Shown piece by piece: positions 17,311 through 26,460 of a stretch of DNA of 64,000 nt. Source of the DNA: Pseudoxanthomonas japonensis (lineage in GTDB: Bacteria > Pseudomonadota > Gammaproteobacteria > Xanthomonadales > Xanthomonadaceae); the NCBI RefSeq assembly GCF_010093445.1, contig NZ_PDWW01000009.1, forward strand, positions 1 through 64,000, written 5' to 3'. Below the pieces are notes generated by a model. It worked only from the letters and a program-made list of their open reading frames with translations. It had not been told where the DNA came from and searched no databases. Both the position numbers and the translations under genes were made by a program. The first letter of the stretch is position 1. Each line of letters starts with the position of its first letter.

Positions 17311-17733
17311 ATGACGATCCATGCCGCCGCCGCCTTCGCCGGCACCTGGCAGCTGCTGCCCGAGCAGTGCGACTACCAGCTCGGCCGCGCACCGCGCGCC
17401 GGCCACTACCGGCTGGCGTGCGCGGACGACGGCGCGCTGTCGATCGCGTCGGAATGGCTGGGCAGGAACGGCAAGCGCCACCGCGCGGCCTTCGACGGCA
17501 GGGCCGACGGCACGCCCTACCCGTATCACGACACCCCGCATGCGGATGCGCTGAGCTTCGAGCCGGTATCGCCCACGCAACTCCACTCGACCACCTGGCG
17601 CGATGGCCAGGAAGTGCAGTGGTCCGAACGCGAACTGGTGGATGCCGACACGCTGGTCATCCGCATGCGCGGCCACCTGAGCGATGGCCGCAGCTATACC
17701 AACGTGGGCGTGTTCCGCCGGCAGGACAGCTGA
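17311..17733 (+). CDS. Conserved-looking protein of unknown function (lipocalin-like beta pattern)
   Basis: 140 residues without signal peptide. AFAGTWQLLPEQCDYQLGRAPRAGHYRLACADDGALSIASEWLGRNG, then GQEVQWSERELVDADTLVIRMRGHLSDGRSYTNVGVFRRQ, a run of amphipathic strands like small lipocalin or fatty-acid-binding folds. The start is fixed by AAGGAGTGCAG before the ATG. A strong terminator follows at 17774. No family recognised. Confidence 0.75.
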   Translation: MTIHAAAAFAGTWQLLPEQCDYQLGRAPRAGHYRLACADDGALSIASEWLGRNGKRHRAAFDGRADGTPYPYHDTPHADALSFEPVSPTQLHSTTWRDGQEVQWSERELVDADTLVIRMRGHLSDGRSYTNVGVFRRQDS

Positions 17734-17773
17734 CGTCATCCGCTCGGTCGGCAGCGATCCGGCCTGCCGAACG

Positions 17774-17800
17774 GAAAGGGCGCCCCGAGGGCGCCCTTTC
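17774..17800. terminator. Bidirectional hairpin terminator
   Basis: An 11-bp perfect stem, GAAAGGGCGCC / GGCGCCCTTTC, with a 5-base loop lies between the convergent genes ending at 17733 and 17845. The A- and T-containing arms can act on either strand. Confidence 0.8.
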
Positions 17801-17844
17801 TGCTTGCGGAAAACCGGACGGAGATCGTCCGTGGCAATTCGGCC

Positions 17845-18681
17845 TCAGCGCGTCTGCACACAGTTCTGCAGCCACAGCACGCGCTTGAAGTCGTCGTAGC
17901 GCAGGAACTGGCCCTTGAACACCACACGGTCGCCCTTGCGGAACGTCAGTACGTTGGCCAACTGGTTCGGCTTGAACAGGCATGCGACGCCCACGCGCGG
18001 CTCGTTGTCGCCGGGCACCTGCAGCAGGCCCGTGCCCGGCTGCGGAATCTCGAACGAGACGTTGTAGTCCTCGCCATCCTCCTGCACGTAGTCCACGCGG
18101 CCGCGCAGCGCGTAGTTGCGGCCCTTGTGGCGTGCGGTGACGGCCACCGCGTTGCCCTTGGCTTCCCGCGCGATCTCGCGCGAGAACACGTAGACGTCCT
18201 TCACCGTCACGTCGGCGTTGTTCTGCGTCTTCGCGCCCTGCGCCGCCGCGGCGCGCCCTTCCTTGCCGCCCTTCATCTTGGCGAGGATCTCGCACATGTA
18301 GGGCCGCATCGCATCCTGCTTGGCCAACTGGCCCTTTTCCGTCTTCACCGTCATCTGCACGACGGCGGCACCGCCCTCGTCGCTGATGTTGATGAGCGTC
18401 GGGATCGCGCGCGTGCTGCCGGTGGAGCGCTGTTCTACCAGCATGGCGCCAGTGTCGACATCCTCGGTGATCACGTCCATCTTCTCGCCGATCATGATGC
18501 CGCGCATCTGGCCCATCGCGTCCTTGACCGACAGGTCCAGCACCGTGACCCGGCTGGAGAAATCGTTGCCCGAGAAGATGCTGCCGGACTTGCTGAAGTT
18601 GTCCTCGCATTCACCCGCGCTGGCGGCGGGCGCCACACTCGACAGGGCGAGCGCGATGGCGGCAAGTAGCTTGTAGGTCAT
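17845..18681 (-). CDS. Exported protein with OB-fold-like C-terminus (tRNA_anti-like), function unknown
   Basis: 278 residues with a signal peptide (MTYKLLAAIALALSSVAPAASA). The first half contains VTVLDLSVKDAMGQMRGI and a beta-rich segment. The second half (KDVYVFSREIAREAKGNAVAV...YALRGRVDYVQEDGEDYNVSFEI...KGDRVVFKGQF) resembles the tRNA_anti-like OB-fold domain found in many exported proteins of unknown role. Four cysteines (near residues 26, 131, 240 and 273) could pair in the periplasm. Start fixed by the signal peptide. Confidence 0.75.
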   Translation of the reverse strand: MTYKLLAAIALALSSVAPAASAGECEDNFSKSGSIFSGNDFSSRVTVLDLSVKDAMGQMRGIMIGEKMDVITEDVDTGAMLVEQRSTGSTRAIPTLINISDEGGAAVVQMTVKTEKGQLAKQDAMRPYMCEILAKMKGGKEGRAAAAQGAKTQNNADVTVKDVYVFSREIAREAKGNAVAVTARHKGRNYALRGRVDYVQEDGEDYNVSFEIPQPGTGLLQVPGDNEPRVGVACLFKPNQLANVLTFRKGDRVVFKGQFLRYDDFKRVLWLQNCVQTR

Positions 18682-18848
18682 GTGGTCCTCACAAAGTGGA
18701 AGTAGCGGGCATCCCGGACGCCACGCGTCATGCTTCCGACCGCCGGGGTCCGTCCCCACCGCATTCTGGCAAGGTCGGACGACGCATCACAAGCACATTG
18801 CGCTCTAGAATCGCGTTCTTCCTTCAAACAGAGGTCAAATCCACCGCC

Positions 18849-19283
18849 ATGCAAGAGACCCGGCCGTCGTTCCGCATCACCGCCGCCGTCGCGCTGCTCT
18901 CGCTCGCCGCCGGCGCATCCGCAGACGACGGCGCGCCGCCCCGCGTGTTGCCGGCAGATGTGCAGGCCGATGTCGAGGCGATCGCCGGACACCTGACGCA
19001 GGTGAACGACGCCGATGCCATGCTCGCCTGCGGCAAGGCGGTCGACAATGCACGGTACGGCGTGGAGACCATGCTGGAGGTCGGCGAGAAGAACCTGCGG
19101 GCCGGCTACATGACCCAGGCCGCCTACGATGGCATGGCGCCCGCCCTGCGTTCGCTGCTCGCCGCACTGAGCCTGCAGGACTGCGAATCCGCCAGCGGCG
19201 TGCGGCGCGATTTCTACCAGTGCATGTCCAGCGACTACAACCACGTCCTCGCCTGCGGGAAGGCGCATCCGTTCGAACCCTGA
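18849..19283 (+). CDS. Exported protein of unknown function
   Basis: 144 residues. Signal peptide ITAAVALLSLAAGASA with cleavage before DDGAPP, then a helical mature part with four cysteines in the pattern LACGK...LQDCES...FYQCMSS...LACGKAHPF, likely two disulfides. The repeated LACGKA motif at both ends of the mature domain is notable. Divergent from the OB-fold gene, 167 bp apart. No family recognised. Confidence 0.75.
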   Translation: MQETRPSFRITAAVALLSLAAGASADDGAPPRVLPADVQADVEAIAGHLTQVNDADAMLACGKAVDNARYGVETMLEVGEKNLRAGYMTQAAYDGMAPALRSLLAALSLQDCESASGVRRDFYQCMSSDYNHVLACGKAHPFEP

Positions 19284-19382
19284 GGTTGACCCTGCGCATC
19301 CGCGCCCTCACCCTTCCGGCATGATCCAGCACGCTTCTCCCGCCCTCCAGTTCGCGTCTTCCGTCTCCACGGAGGCCTGCTG

Positions 19383-19961
19383 ATGTCGTGGCCCGCATTC
19401 AACGGCTGGCTGCAGGAAGGCGCGGCGGTCGCCATCCCGATCGCCCAGGCGCTCGCGATCCTGCTGGGCGCATGGGTGCTGCTACGCGTGTTGCGCATCA
19501 TCGTGCGCCGCATCTGCGACAGCTACCACCTGCCGGCCCAGGTGGCGGTCAGCGCGCGGCGGCTGCTGGGCGTCCTGGTCTATATGTCCGCAGGCATGCT
19601 GGCCCTGGGCCGGCTCGGCGTATCGGGCAGCGTGCTGTGGACCGCGCTGACCGGCTTCACCGCGGTGGCCGCCGTCGCGTTCTTCGCCGCCTGGAGCGTG
19701 CTGTCGAACATCTTCTGCAGCGTGCTGATCCTGACCACGCGACCGTTCCGGGTGCACGACCACATCGAGGTGCTGGAGAACGGCGACAAGCCGGGCCTGC
19801 GCGGCCGCGTGATCGATATCAACCTGCTCTACACCACGCTGCTGGAAGAGGACGCCCTGCGCGGCGACACCGTACTGCAGATCCCCAACAGCCAGTTCTT
19901 CCAGCGCACCACACGGCGCTGGCGCTCGGGCTCGCCACCGGCCGCCTCCGCACCGGAGTAA
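19383..19961 (+). CDS. Short MscS-type mechanosensitive channel protein
   Basis: 192 residues. Membrane helices at roughly 17-38 and 60-105 include a pore-lining helix TGFTAVAAVAFFAAWSVLSNIFCSVLILTTRPFRVHDHIEVL, typical of MscS, followed by only a short beta domain (GRVIDINLLYTTLLEEDALRGDTVLQIPNSQFFQRTTRR). It would assemble as a heptamer in the inner membrane to relieve osmotic stress. The C-terminal domain is shorter than in E. coli MscS, as in other minimal members. Confidence 0.85.
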   Translation: MSWPAFNGWLQEGAAVAIPIAQALAILLGAWVLLRVLRIIVRRICDSYHLPAQVAVSARRLLGVLVYMSAGMLALGRLGVSGSVLWTALTGFTAVAAVAFFAAWSVLSNIFCSVLILTTRPFRVHDHIEVLENGDKPGLRGRVIDINLLYTTLLEEDALRGDTVLQIPNSQFFQRTTRRWRSGSPPAASAPE

Positions 19962-20010
19962 GGCCCCGCCGCGTCAGACGATTACGGGCGCGAAACGCGT
20001 AAGCCGCGAA

Positions 20011-21252
20011 TCAGGAGGCCGCATCGCAGGCGACCTCGGCCGGCGTGGCCGCGCCGCGCAAGGTCCGTTGCGCCCACAGGTAGATCAGCAGGCCGGCCAC
20101 CGCCATCGCGGCACCGACATAGCCCGTCGACGTCCACCCGTACCCTGCGGTGATCGCCATGCCGCCAAGCCAGGGGCCGAGTGCGTTGGCGGTATTGAAC
20201 GCGGCGTGGTGCGAGGCGGCGGCGAGCGTCTGCGCATCGCCTGCCACGTCCATCAGATGCGATTGCAGGATGGGGCCGAGCGCGCCCATCAGGCCGATGG
20301 TTACCGTGGCCAGCAGGATCGTCGGCAAGCCCTTCGCCAGCAGCGGGAACAGCAACAGCGCCACCATCGCCCAGGCCAGCACCATCCACGCGCCCCGCAA
20401 CTGGAACCGGTCCGACAACCAGCCGCCGACGAAATTGCCGATCACGCCGCCCACGCCGAAGCCGGCGAGGCCCAGCGGAATCCAGGCCGGCGACACCCGC
20501 GTCACCTCCAGCATCGTCGGTGCCAGATAGCTGAAGACCGAGAACATGCCGGCGAACCCGATCGCGCCGATGGCCAGCGCCTGCCACACCGGCAACCGGT
20601 TGAAGGCACGCAGTTCGTCCAGCGGGTGCGCCTTGGCGCCGTCGATGCCGGCCGGCAACCAGATCGCCAGCAGCGTGGCGGTGGTCAACGCGACCAGCGC
20701 CACCGCGGCGAACACCCAGCGCCAGTCGATGATCTGGCCCAGCCAGGTCGCCAGCGGATTGCCGATCAGGATCGCCAGGGTCAGGCCCAGCATGACCAGG
20801 CTGATCGCACGGCCGCGCTTGTTGGGCGGGCTGATCGCCACCGCGGTCAGCGCGGCGACGCCGAAGTACGCCCCATGTGGCAGGCCGGCGATGAAGCGGA
20901 ACACCAGCAGGCTTTCGTAAGTCGGACCCAGCGCACTCGCCAGGTTGCCCAGCGCATAAAAGCCCATCAGGGCCAGCAGCAGGGTCTTGCGCTTCCAGCC
21001 GGCGCCGAGGATCGCCAGCAACGGCGCGCCGACCACCACGCCGAGCGCATACGCGCTGATCAGGTGCCCGACCTGCGGCTCGGTCACGCCCAACGACGCC
21101 ACCATGTTGGGCATCAGGCCCATGCTGGCGAACTCGCTGGTGCCGATGGCGAAACCGCCCAGCGTCAGCGCGAACAGGATCAGGCCGACCTGACGTGCGG
21201 TCAGTTCATCGGCGACGGAGGGGAGAGAAGTGGGGGGCGGTGCGACATCCAT
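20011..21252 (-). CDS. MFS transporter (DHA1/AraJ-like)
   Basis: 413 residues with twelve hydrophobic segments. FALTLGGFAIGTSEFASMGLMPNMVASLGVTEPQVGHLISAYALGVVVGAPLLAILGAGWKRKTLLL contains the family start and a variant of motif A between helices 2 and 3. FIAGLPHGAYFGVAALTA is typical of the AraJ/YdhP sugar-efflux and drug-efflux branch. It likely exports a small molecule with proton antiport; substrate unknown. It is convergent with the MscS-like gene. Confidence 0.9.
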   Translation of the reverse strand: MDVAPPPTSLPSVADELTARQVGLILFALTLGGFAIGTSEFASMGLMPNMVASLGVTEPQVGHLISAYALGVVVGAPLLAILGAGWKRKTLLLALMGFYALGNLASALGPTYESLLVFRFIAGLPHGAYFGVAALTAVAISPPNKRGRAISLVMLGLTLAILIGNPLATWLGQIIDWRWVFAAVALVALTTATLLAIWLPAGIDGAKAHPLDELRAFNRLPVWQALAIGAIGFAGMFSVFSYLAPTMLEVTRVSPAWIPLGLAGFGVGGVIGNFVGGWLSDRFQLRGAWMVLAWAMVALLLFPLLAKGLPTILLATVTIGLMGALGPILQSHLMDVAGDAQTLAAASHHAAFNTANALGPWLGGMAITAGYGWTSTGYVGAAMAVAGLLIYLWAQRTLRGAATPAEVACDAAS

Positions 21253-21318
21253 GTCGCCATTATGCTGCGCCGCAGCACTGGCGGTCGACCTTGCGGGTGG
21301 AACGCTGCGGGCGACGGA

Positions 21319-22608
21319 TCAGGGGCGCGCCACCAGGAACGGCAGGTTGGCGTAGGCCGCATGCCCCTGACCGTCGTGGACTTCGACGAACAGCCGGTAG
21401 GCACCCGGCGCGTCCGGCGCGATGAGGGTCATGCCGCCCTTACCGTCCTGTTGCAGGACCAGTTCGACCTCGTCGGGCACGTCCTCGCGGTCGCCGCCGA
21501 TGCTGGTGGCCGTGCTCTCATGCAGCACGGTCCATGTGTACGTCACGGCATCGCCGTCGGCATCCTGCGCATCGGCGTGCGCGGCGTACGACTTCCCCGC
21601 CGCCAGCACGATGCTGTCGGTCGCGACGCGGCCGTCCAGCCGCAATGGCCGGATCGAAGGCGCGCGGTTCGCCGGCCACGCACCGGTCCAGACGTACTGC
21701 ATGGCGTCCACCGCCGGCGTGCTCGCGCCGCTGGGCAGGAACAGGCCGTACCACGTCGGCGTGCGCTCCTGCTTGTCGCCCCACAGGAACACGTACGAGC
21801 CCAGTCCCTGCTTCGTGTCGGCGGCGATGACCTGTTCGTAGCGCTGCTGCAGCAACGCCGCCTTGCGCGAGGCGTCGTCCTCCATGGGCGCCTTCCACGT
21901 CGTCAACGGACTTTCCCAGTGCCCGGTCGGGCCCCACTCGGTGACGACGTACGGTCCGGTCCAGCCGCTGCTCTCGAGCTTCTCCGGCAACGCACCGATG
22001 TCGCCATACAGCTGGATGCCGATCAGGTCGAGCGACGGCGCGCGCGCCTTCAGCAGGTCGATGAGCTTCCTGTCGAAACCGGCCAGCGTGGTCATCACCG
22101 GATGGTTCGGGTCTTCGGCGTGGATCATGTCGGCGATGCCGCCGACGGCATTCCACACCTTCGGGTTGCTGTAGTGCAGGTTCAGTTCGTTGCCGACCAC
22201 CCACATCAGCACGGCAGGATGATCCTTGTAGAGACCGACCTCCCGGCGGATACGCTCGAGCTGCCCCTTCACCGCGGCGCGATCGTCGTAATCGAACCCG
22301 TGGCGCTCGTTGCCCACCTCGATGCCCATCGCCACCTTCAGGCCGTTGCGCTGTGCACGGTCCAGCATCGCGCGCACCCTGGCCTCGTCCATACCGGTGC
22401 TCCACGTGCGGAAGGAATTGCCCCCGCGCGCGGCCAGCGCTTCCTGGCGGTCGCCACTCATGCCCGCGCCCTTCACACGAAACGGCGCGCCATCGACCAG
22501 CAGGACATGTGCGCCGTCCTGCTGGACGATGCGGACCTGCGATGGCGCCGCGAGCGCCAGGGGAGAGAGAGCGAGCATCAGGATCGATGCGAACAGGCGC
22601 TGCAGCAT
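21319..22608 (-). CDS. Secreted glycoside hydrolase, clan GH-A TIM barrel (GH2-like catalytic domain)
   Basis: 429 residues with a signal peptide (MLQRLFASILMLALSPLALA). VDGAPFRVKGAG and FRTWSTGMDEARVRAMLDRAQRNGLKV are barrel strands. MWVVGNELNLHYSN holds the Asn-Glu acid/base pair and YVVTEWGPTGHWESP the nucleophilic Glu, the two catalytic residues of clan GH-A. A C-terminal beta domain of about 100 residues (ANRAPSIRPLRLDG...) looks like a PKD- or cadherin-like module. It presumably hydrolyses a beta-glycan in the periplasm or outside the cell. Confidence 0.85.
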   Translation of the reverse strand: MLQRLFASILMLALSPLALAAPSQVRIVQQDGAHVLLVDGAPFRVKGAGMSGDRQEALAARGGNSFRTWSTGMDEARVRAMLDRAQRNGLKVAMGIEVGNERHGFDYDDRAAVKGQLERIRREVGLYKDHPAVLMWVVGNELNLHYSNPKVWNAVGGIADMIHAEDPNHPVMTTLAGFDRKLIDLLKARAPSLDLIGIQLYGDIGALPEKLESSGWTGPYVVTEWGPTGHWESPLTTWKAPMEDDASRKAALLQQRYEQVIAADTKQGLGSYVFLWGDKQERTPTWYGLFLPSGASTPAVDAMQYVWTGAWPANRAPSIRPLRLDGRVATDSIVLAAGKSYAAHADAQDADGDAVTYTWTVLHESTATSIGGDREDVPDEVELVLQQDGKGGMTLIAPDAPGAYRLFVEVHDGQGHAAYANLPFLVARP

Positions 22609-22688
22609 GCGGATGTTCTCCGGCCACGGATGACGGGGCATCATGCCATGCACGCCGTCGTTGGCCTCACCAGGGCTAGAATGGCCGC

Positions 22689-23075
22689 ATGAACACCATC
22701 CTCATCCCCGTCTCCATCGGCGAACTGGCCGACAAGCTGACCATCCTCGAGATCAAGGCCGAGCGCATCGAGGATGCCGGCAAGCGCGCGCACGTGCAGG
22801 TCGAACTGGAGGGGCTGCGCGCACTGTGGGCGCCACTGGAAAGCGCGCAGGAAGCACTCGCCCCGCTGAAGCGCGACCTGCGCGCGATCAACGAGCGCAT
22901 GTGGGACGTGCAGGACGCGTTGCGCGCCAAGGAAGCCGCGCAGGCCTTCGACGGCGAATTCGTCACCTTGGCGCGCGCAGTCGCGCAGCGCAATGGCGAA
23001 CGCATCGCGGTGAAGAACACGATCAACCGCCTGGCCGGCTCCCGCTTCATCGAAGAGAAGCAGTACCAGGCGTAA
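22689..23075 (+). CDS. DUF6165-like protein
   Basis: 128 residues. The opening ILIPVSIGELADKLTILEIKAERIED and the helical middle (LRAINERMWDVQDALRAKEAA, NGERIAVKNTINRLAGSRFIEEKQY) match the DUF6165 family, which often occurs near polysaccharide genes. It is predicted to be a coiled, soluble protein. Role unknown. It is divergent from the glycosidase gene with only about 80 bp between them. Confidence 0.8.
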   Translation: MNTILIPVSIGELADKLTILEIKAERIEDAGKRAHVQVELEGLRALWAPLESAQEALAPLKRDLRAINERMWDVQDALRAKEAAQAFDGEFVTLARAVAQRNGERIAVKNTINRLAGSRFIEEKQYQA

Positions 23076-23087
23076 GCCGGTGGTGCG

Positions 23088-23288
23088 CTACGCGACGCCG
23101 TGGCGCTCGCGGATCACCTGCAGGCGCTCGCGGTAGTACAGCGCATCCGCCGCGACTTTCGGCGGATTCTCCGCCAGCCAATCCACTGCCTGCCGCATCA
23201 GCGCCGCCTTGTCGGCGTCCGGTGCTTCCAGCGCGGTATCCACGCGATCCAGCTGCAGGATGACGTCTTCGCGGGTCGGATGGGTCAT
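23088..23288 (-). CDS. Small protein of unknown function
   Basis: 66 residues (MTHPTREDVILQLDRVDTALEAPDADKAALMRQAVDWLAENPPKVAADALYYRERLQVI), helical and acidic. An ATG six bases further upstream exists, but the AGGAGA ribosome site is spaced correctly only for the chosen start. No family recognised; convergent with the DUF6165-like gene. Confidence 0.65.
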   Translation of the reverse strand: MTHPTREDVILQLDRVDTALEAPDADKAALMRQAVDWLAENPPKVAADALYYRERLQVIRERHGVA

Positions 23289-23517
23289 GGGCATTCTCCT
23301 GTCTGATGGCCCGATTCTGGCCGCGCGGGCGTGTGCGCCATGTCATCGTCGCGGCGAACCCGCATGCGCCGCCCGGGGCGCGTCCTGTCGACGCTCGCCT
23401 TGCCGATGTCACCTCACATGACACCGCCCGCCGGGAACCTCGTCCCATGAAGTGCACGCGTCGCCCCTCCTCCCCGATACCTCCGCGTGCAGATGCCGGA
23501 CAGGGCGTCCGTCCGGC

Positions 23518-26388
23518 ATGAATACCCCCACCCTCCGCGCGCTGGCGCTGTTCGACGAGTACCTCACGCTGCCGGTCGCACGGCGTGCCACCGCGCTGGC
23601 TTCCCTGCAGGATGAAGATCCGGACACCCACCGCATGCTGCAGCGCCTGCTGGCATCGGACATGGCGCTGGATGCCGGCGAACAGGCGGACCTGCTCGAC
23701 CAAGTGACGGAGACCCTGGTCGCGCCCACCCGGTCGTCGGCCTCCGCGCGCGATCCCCTGCTGGGACAGCGCCTGGGTCCGTGGCGCATCGAGCGCGTCA
23801 TCGGCCTCGGCGGCATGGGCACCGTCTACGAAGCGCAGCGGGACGATGGCCAGTACCGGCAGCGGGTGGCCTTGAAGTGCATCCATCGCGAACTGTCGTC
23901 GCCACCGCTGGTCGCCAGTTTCCTGCGCGAGCGCGAAACGCTGGCGGCGCTCGATCACCCGGGGATCGCGGGACTGATCGATGGCGGGCTGGATCCGCAC
24001 GGCAATCCCTGGTTCGCCATGCGCTACGTGCAGGGCGACCTGATCGATGCGTGGTGCGACCGTCGACGCAGCGGACTGCGGCGACGGGTGGAACTGCTGG
24101 TGCAGGCCTGCGATGCGGTCGCCTACGCGCACGCGCGCCACGTGCTGCACCAGGACATCAAGCCGTCCAACCTGATGGTGACCGACGAAGGCCAGGTGCA
24201 GTTGCTCGACTTCGGCCTGACCGCCTCGCTCACCGCATCCGGCAGCGCGCCACGCCTGGCGATGTCGCAGGGCTACACCGCACCGGAAGCCCTGTCGTCC
24301 GCCGACCCGCAGGCCACCGCCGACATCTGGTCGCTGGGCCGACTCATGTACTCCCTGCTGGGCGGCATGCTGCCGCCGCCGCGATCGCCCCTGCAGTTCG
24401 TCGGGCCCGCGATGGCGGACACCGATGCGGAGACGCCGACGATGTCGTCGCTGGCCGCTCGCATGCCCGTCGCCTCGGCCCGCATGCGCGGTGCGCGCAC
24501 GGCGGCATCCCTGGCGCGCCAGCTGGCCGGCGACCTGGACGCCATCGCACTGCGCGCCACCGCGCCGTTGCCGGAGGCACGCTACGCGTCGGTGGCCGCA
24601 TTGCGAAGCGACCTGACCGCATGGCTGAACGGACAGCCCGTGCAGGCGCGCGCAGGCGGACTGGCGTACCGCATCGGTCGTGCGTTCGCGCGCCATCGCA
24701 TCGCCACCGCCCTAACGGTCCTGTGCCTGCTCGCACTGGCGGCGGGCGGCGGCATCGTCGCCTGGCATGGCCGGCAACTGGCGCACGAGGTGGCGGAAGC
24801 GCAGGCGCTGTCGCAGGTGTTCGAGCAGACGCTCGGCACCGCGACCCTGTCCAGCCTCGGCGCCACGCCGTTGTCGTCGCAGCAGTTGCTGGCCGATGCC
24901 GAACTGCGCATGCGGACGATGGACCTGCACGAACATCCCCGCGTACAGGCCCGCGGACTTGCCATGCTGGCGCGCAACTACATGGCCATCGGCGACTACG
25001 CACGCGCCACGGTGCTGGCGCAGGAAGCGAGTGCGCTGCAGCCGGACGATCCCGCCGGCAGCGCCGCCACCCTGGCTGCGCTGCTCAACCTGCAGGGCAA
25101 GCCCGCCGAAGCCGGCCGCGTGGCCCACAGCGCGCTGGCGGCGGCCGGCGACGACGTGCCCGCATCCACACGGCTGCAATTGCTGACCGAACAGGCGCGC
25201 AGCCAGTGGCATCAACTGCAGCGCGACGAGGCGGAGCGCACCCTGACCGCGGCGCTGGCGCTGGCCCGGACACACGGCGATGCGATCGCGCAGTCGGAAT
25301 TGCTGACCCTGCGAGGCCAGTGGGCGTTGCGGCAATTCAGCTTCGCCGCAGCCGACGCCGACCTGCAGGCGGCGATCGCCTTGTCGCGCGACCGCGCGCC
25401 GCTGGTGGCCGATGGCGCCCGCTTCCTCGTCGCCCAGAACCTCATGGCGCTGGGTCACGTGGAAGAGGGGCGCGATCTGGCGGCAAAAGTGCTGGCGGAC
25501 TACCGGCGACAGCTGGGGGAGTCGCACCCGCTGGTCGGCCGCGCCTGGCGCATGCTGGCGCACGCCGACTGCGCGCTCGGGGCGTCGCGCGCATGCCAGG
25601 ACGGGCTGGACCGCGCCGAGGCGATCGTGCGCCGCCACTATGGCGAGCAACATCCCGAGTACGCCGACGTCCTGCGCGTGCGTGCGCTGGCTTCGCTGTT
25701 CGACCCCGACAGCCCGATCGATGGCATCGCGCTGCTGCGCCGGGCGGACACGATCCTGCGTGCATCCTATCCCGCGGACCACGACGACGTGCAACGGGTA
25801 GCTTCGATGCTGGCCCGCCGCCTGCTCACCCTGCGTGCCCCCACGCCCGTCGTCCGTCGCCAGCAGGTGAACGAAGCCATCGGCATGCTGGAAGCCGCGC
25901 TGGTGCACAGCCGGCAGAACCGCCTGCCATTGCCTCCCCTGCACCGGATCAGCCTGGCCGAGGGCCTGATCGAACGGAACGCGCCGGGCGACCTCGCGCA
26001 TGCGCGCCGCCTGCTGGAGGAGAACACGGAACTGCTGCAGGCCTATGCGCCCGACTTCATCTGGGGCTTACTGAACCGCCTGCTGCAGGCGCGCCTGGCG
26101 CTGCGTGCGGACGACCTCGACCAGGCGGACGCGCTGGTGTCGTCGCTCGAAGCGACGCTGCCCCGGCAACCGGCCACGAACCAGCGGCCGGAATGGTGGG
26201 CGAACGTGCTGGTGATGCGCGCCGACCTCGACCTGCGCCATGGCCGCCGCGCACAGGCACGCACCGCGCTGGAAAGTGCCGTCGCGTACACGCAGGCCAC
26301 GTACGGAAACGAGCACGCGCAGACCCGTGCGATGCGCCACCTGCTGGCGACGTTCGACAGGACCGGCACGATCGCGTCCAACGAGTGA
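23518..26388 (+). CDS. Membrane-anchored Ser/Thr protein kinase with large TPR-like C-terminal domain
   Basis: 956 residues. The kinase domain (about 86-370) contains the glycine loop GLGGMGTVYEA (96-106), VALK with Lys120, the catalytic loop HQDIKPSN (Asp213, Lys215, Asn218), DFG at 231-233 and APE at 255-257. The usual HRD is HQD, so the activation-loop Arg partner is absent. One transmembrane helix lies at about 395-416, and a C-terminal half of helical repeats (tetratricopeptide-like) would sit in the periplasm. This layout is typical of kinases partnered with TIGR02999-type ECF sigma factors. The following gene may be co-transcribed. Confidence 0.9.
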   Translation: MNTPTLRALALFDEYLTLPVARRATALASLQDEDPDTHRMLQRLLASDMALDAGEQADLLDQVTETLVAPTRSSASARDPLLGQRLGPWRIERVIGLGGMGTVYEAQRDDGQYRQRVALKCIHRELSSPPLVASFLRERETLAALDHPGIAGLIDGGLDPHGNPWFAMRYVQGDLIDAWCDRRRSGLRRRVELLVQACDAVAYAHARHVLHQDIKPSNLMVTDEGQVQLLDFGLTASLTASGSAPRLAMSQGYTAPEALSSADPQATADIWSLGRLMYSLLGGMLPPPRSPLQFVGPAMADTDAETPTMSSLAARMPVASARMRGARTAASLARQLAGDLDAIALRATAPLPEARYASVAALRSDLTAWLNGQPVQARAGGLAYRIGRAFARHRIATALTVLCLLALAAGGGIVAWHGRQLAHEVAEAQALSQVFEQTLGTATLSSLGATPLSSQQLLADAELRMRTMDLHEHPRVQARGLAMLARNYMAIGDYARATVLAQEASALQPDDPAGSAATLAALLNLQGKPAEAGRVAHSALAAAGDDVPASTRLQLLTEQARSQWHQLQRDEAERTLTAALALARTHGDAIAQSELLTLRGQWALRQFSFAAADADLQAAIALSRDRAPLVADGARFLVAQNLMALGHVEEGRDLAAKVLADYRRQLGESHPLVGRAWRMLAHADCALGASRACQDGLDRAEAIVRRHYGEQHPEYADVLRVRALASLFDPDSPIDGIALLRRADTILRASYPADHDDVQRVASMLARRLLTLRAPTPVVRRQQVNEAIGMLEAALVHSRQNRLPLPPLHRISLAEGLIERNAPGDLAHARRLLEENTELLQAYAPDFIWGLLNRLLQARLALRADDLDQADALVSSLEATLPRQPATNQRPEWWANVLVMRADLDLRHGRRAQARTALESAVAYTQATYGNEHAQTRAMRHLLATFDRTGTIASNE

Positions 26389-26460
26389 CGCGATAACGAC
26401 GTCCGGTGAAAACGCCCTGACACGAAAGGCAGAAGATTCCCCGGCGCCTGGAGCCCTGCC

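Noticed and set aside
20068-22692. 874-codon plus-strand frame opposite the MFS and glycosidase genes
   Set aside because: Antisense to two well-supported genes; the composition is rich in Arg, His and Gln and no domain is recognisable.
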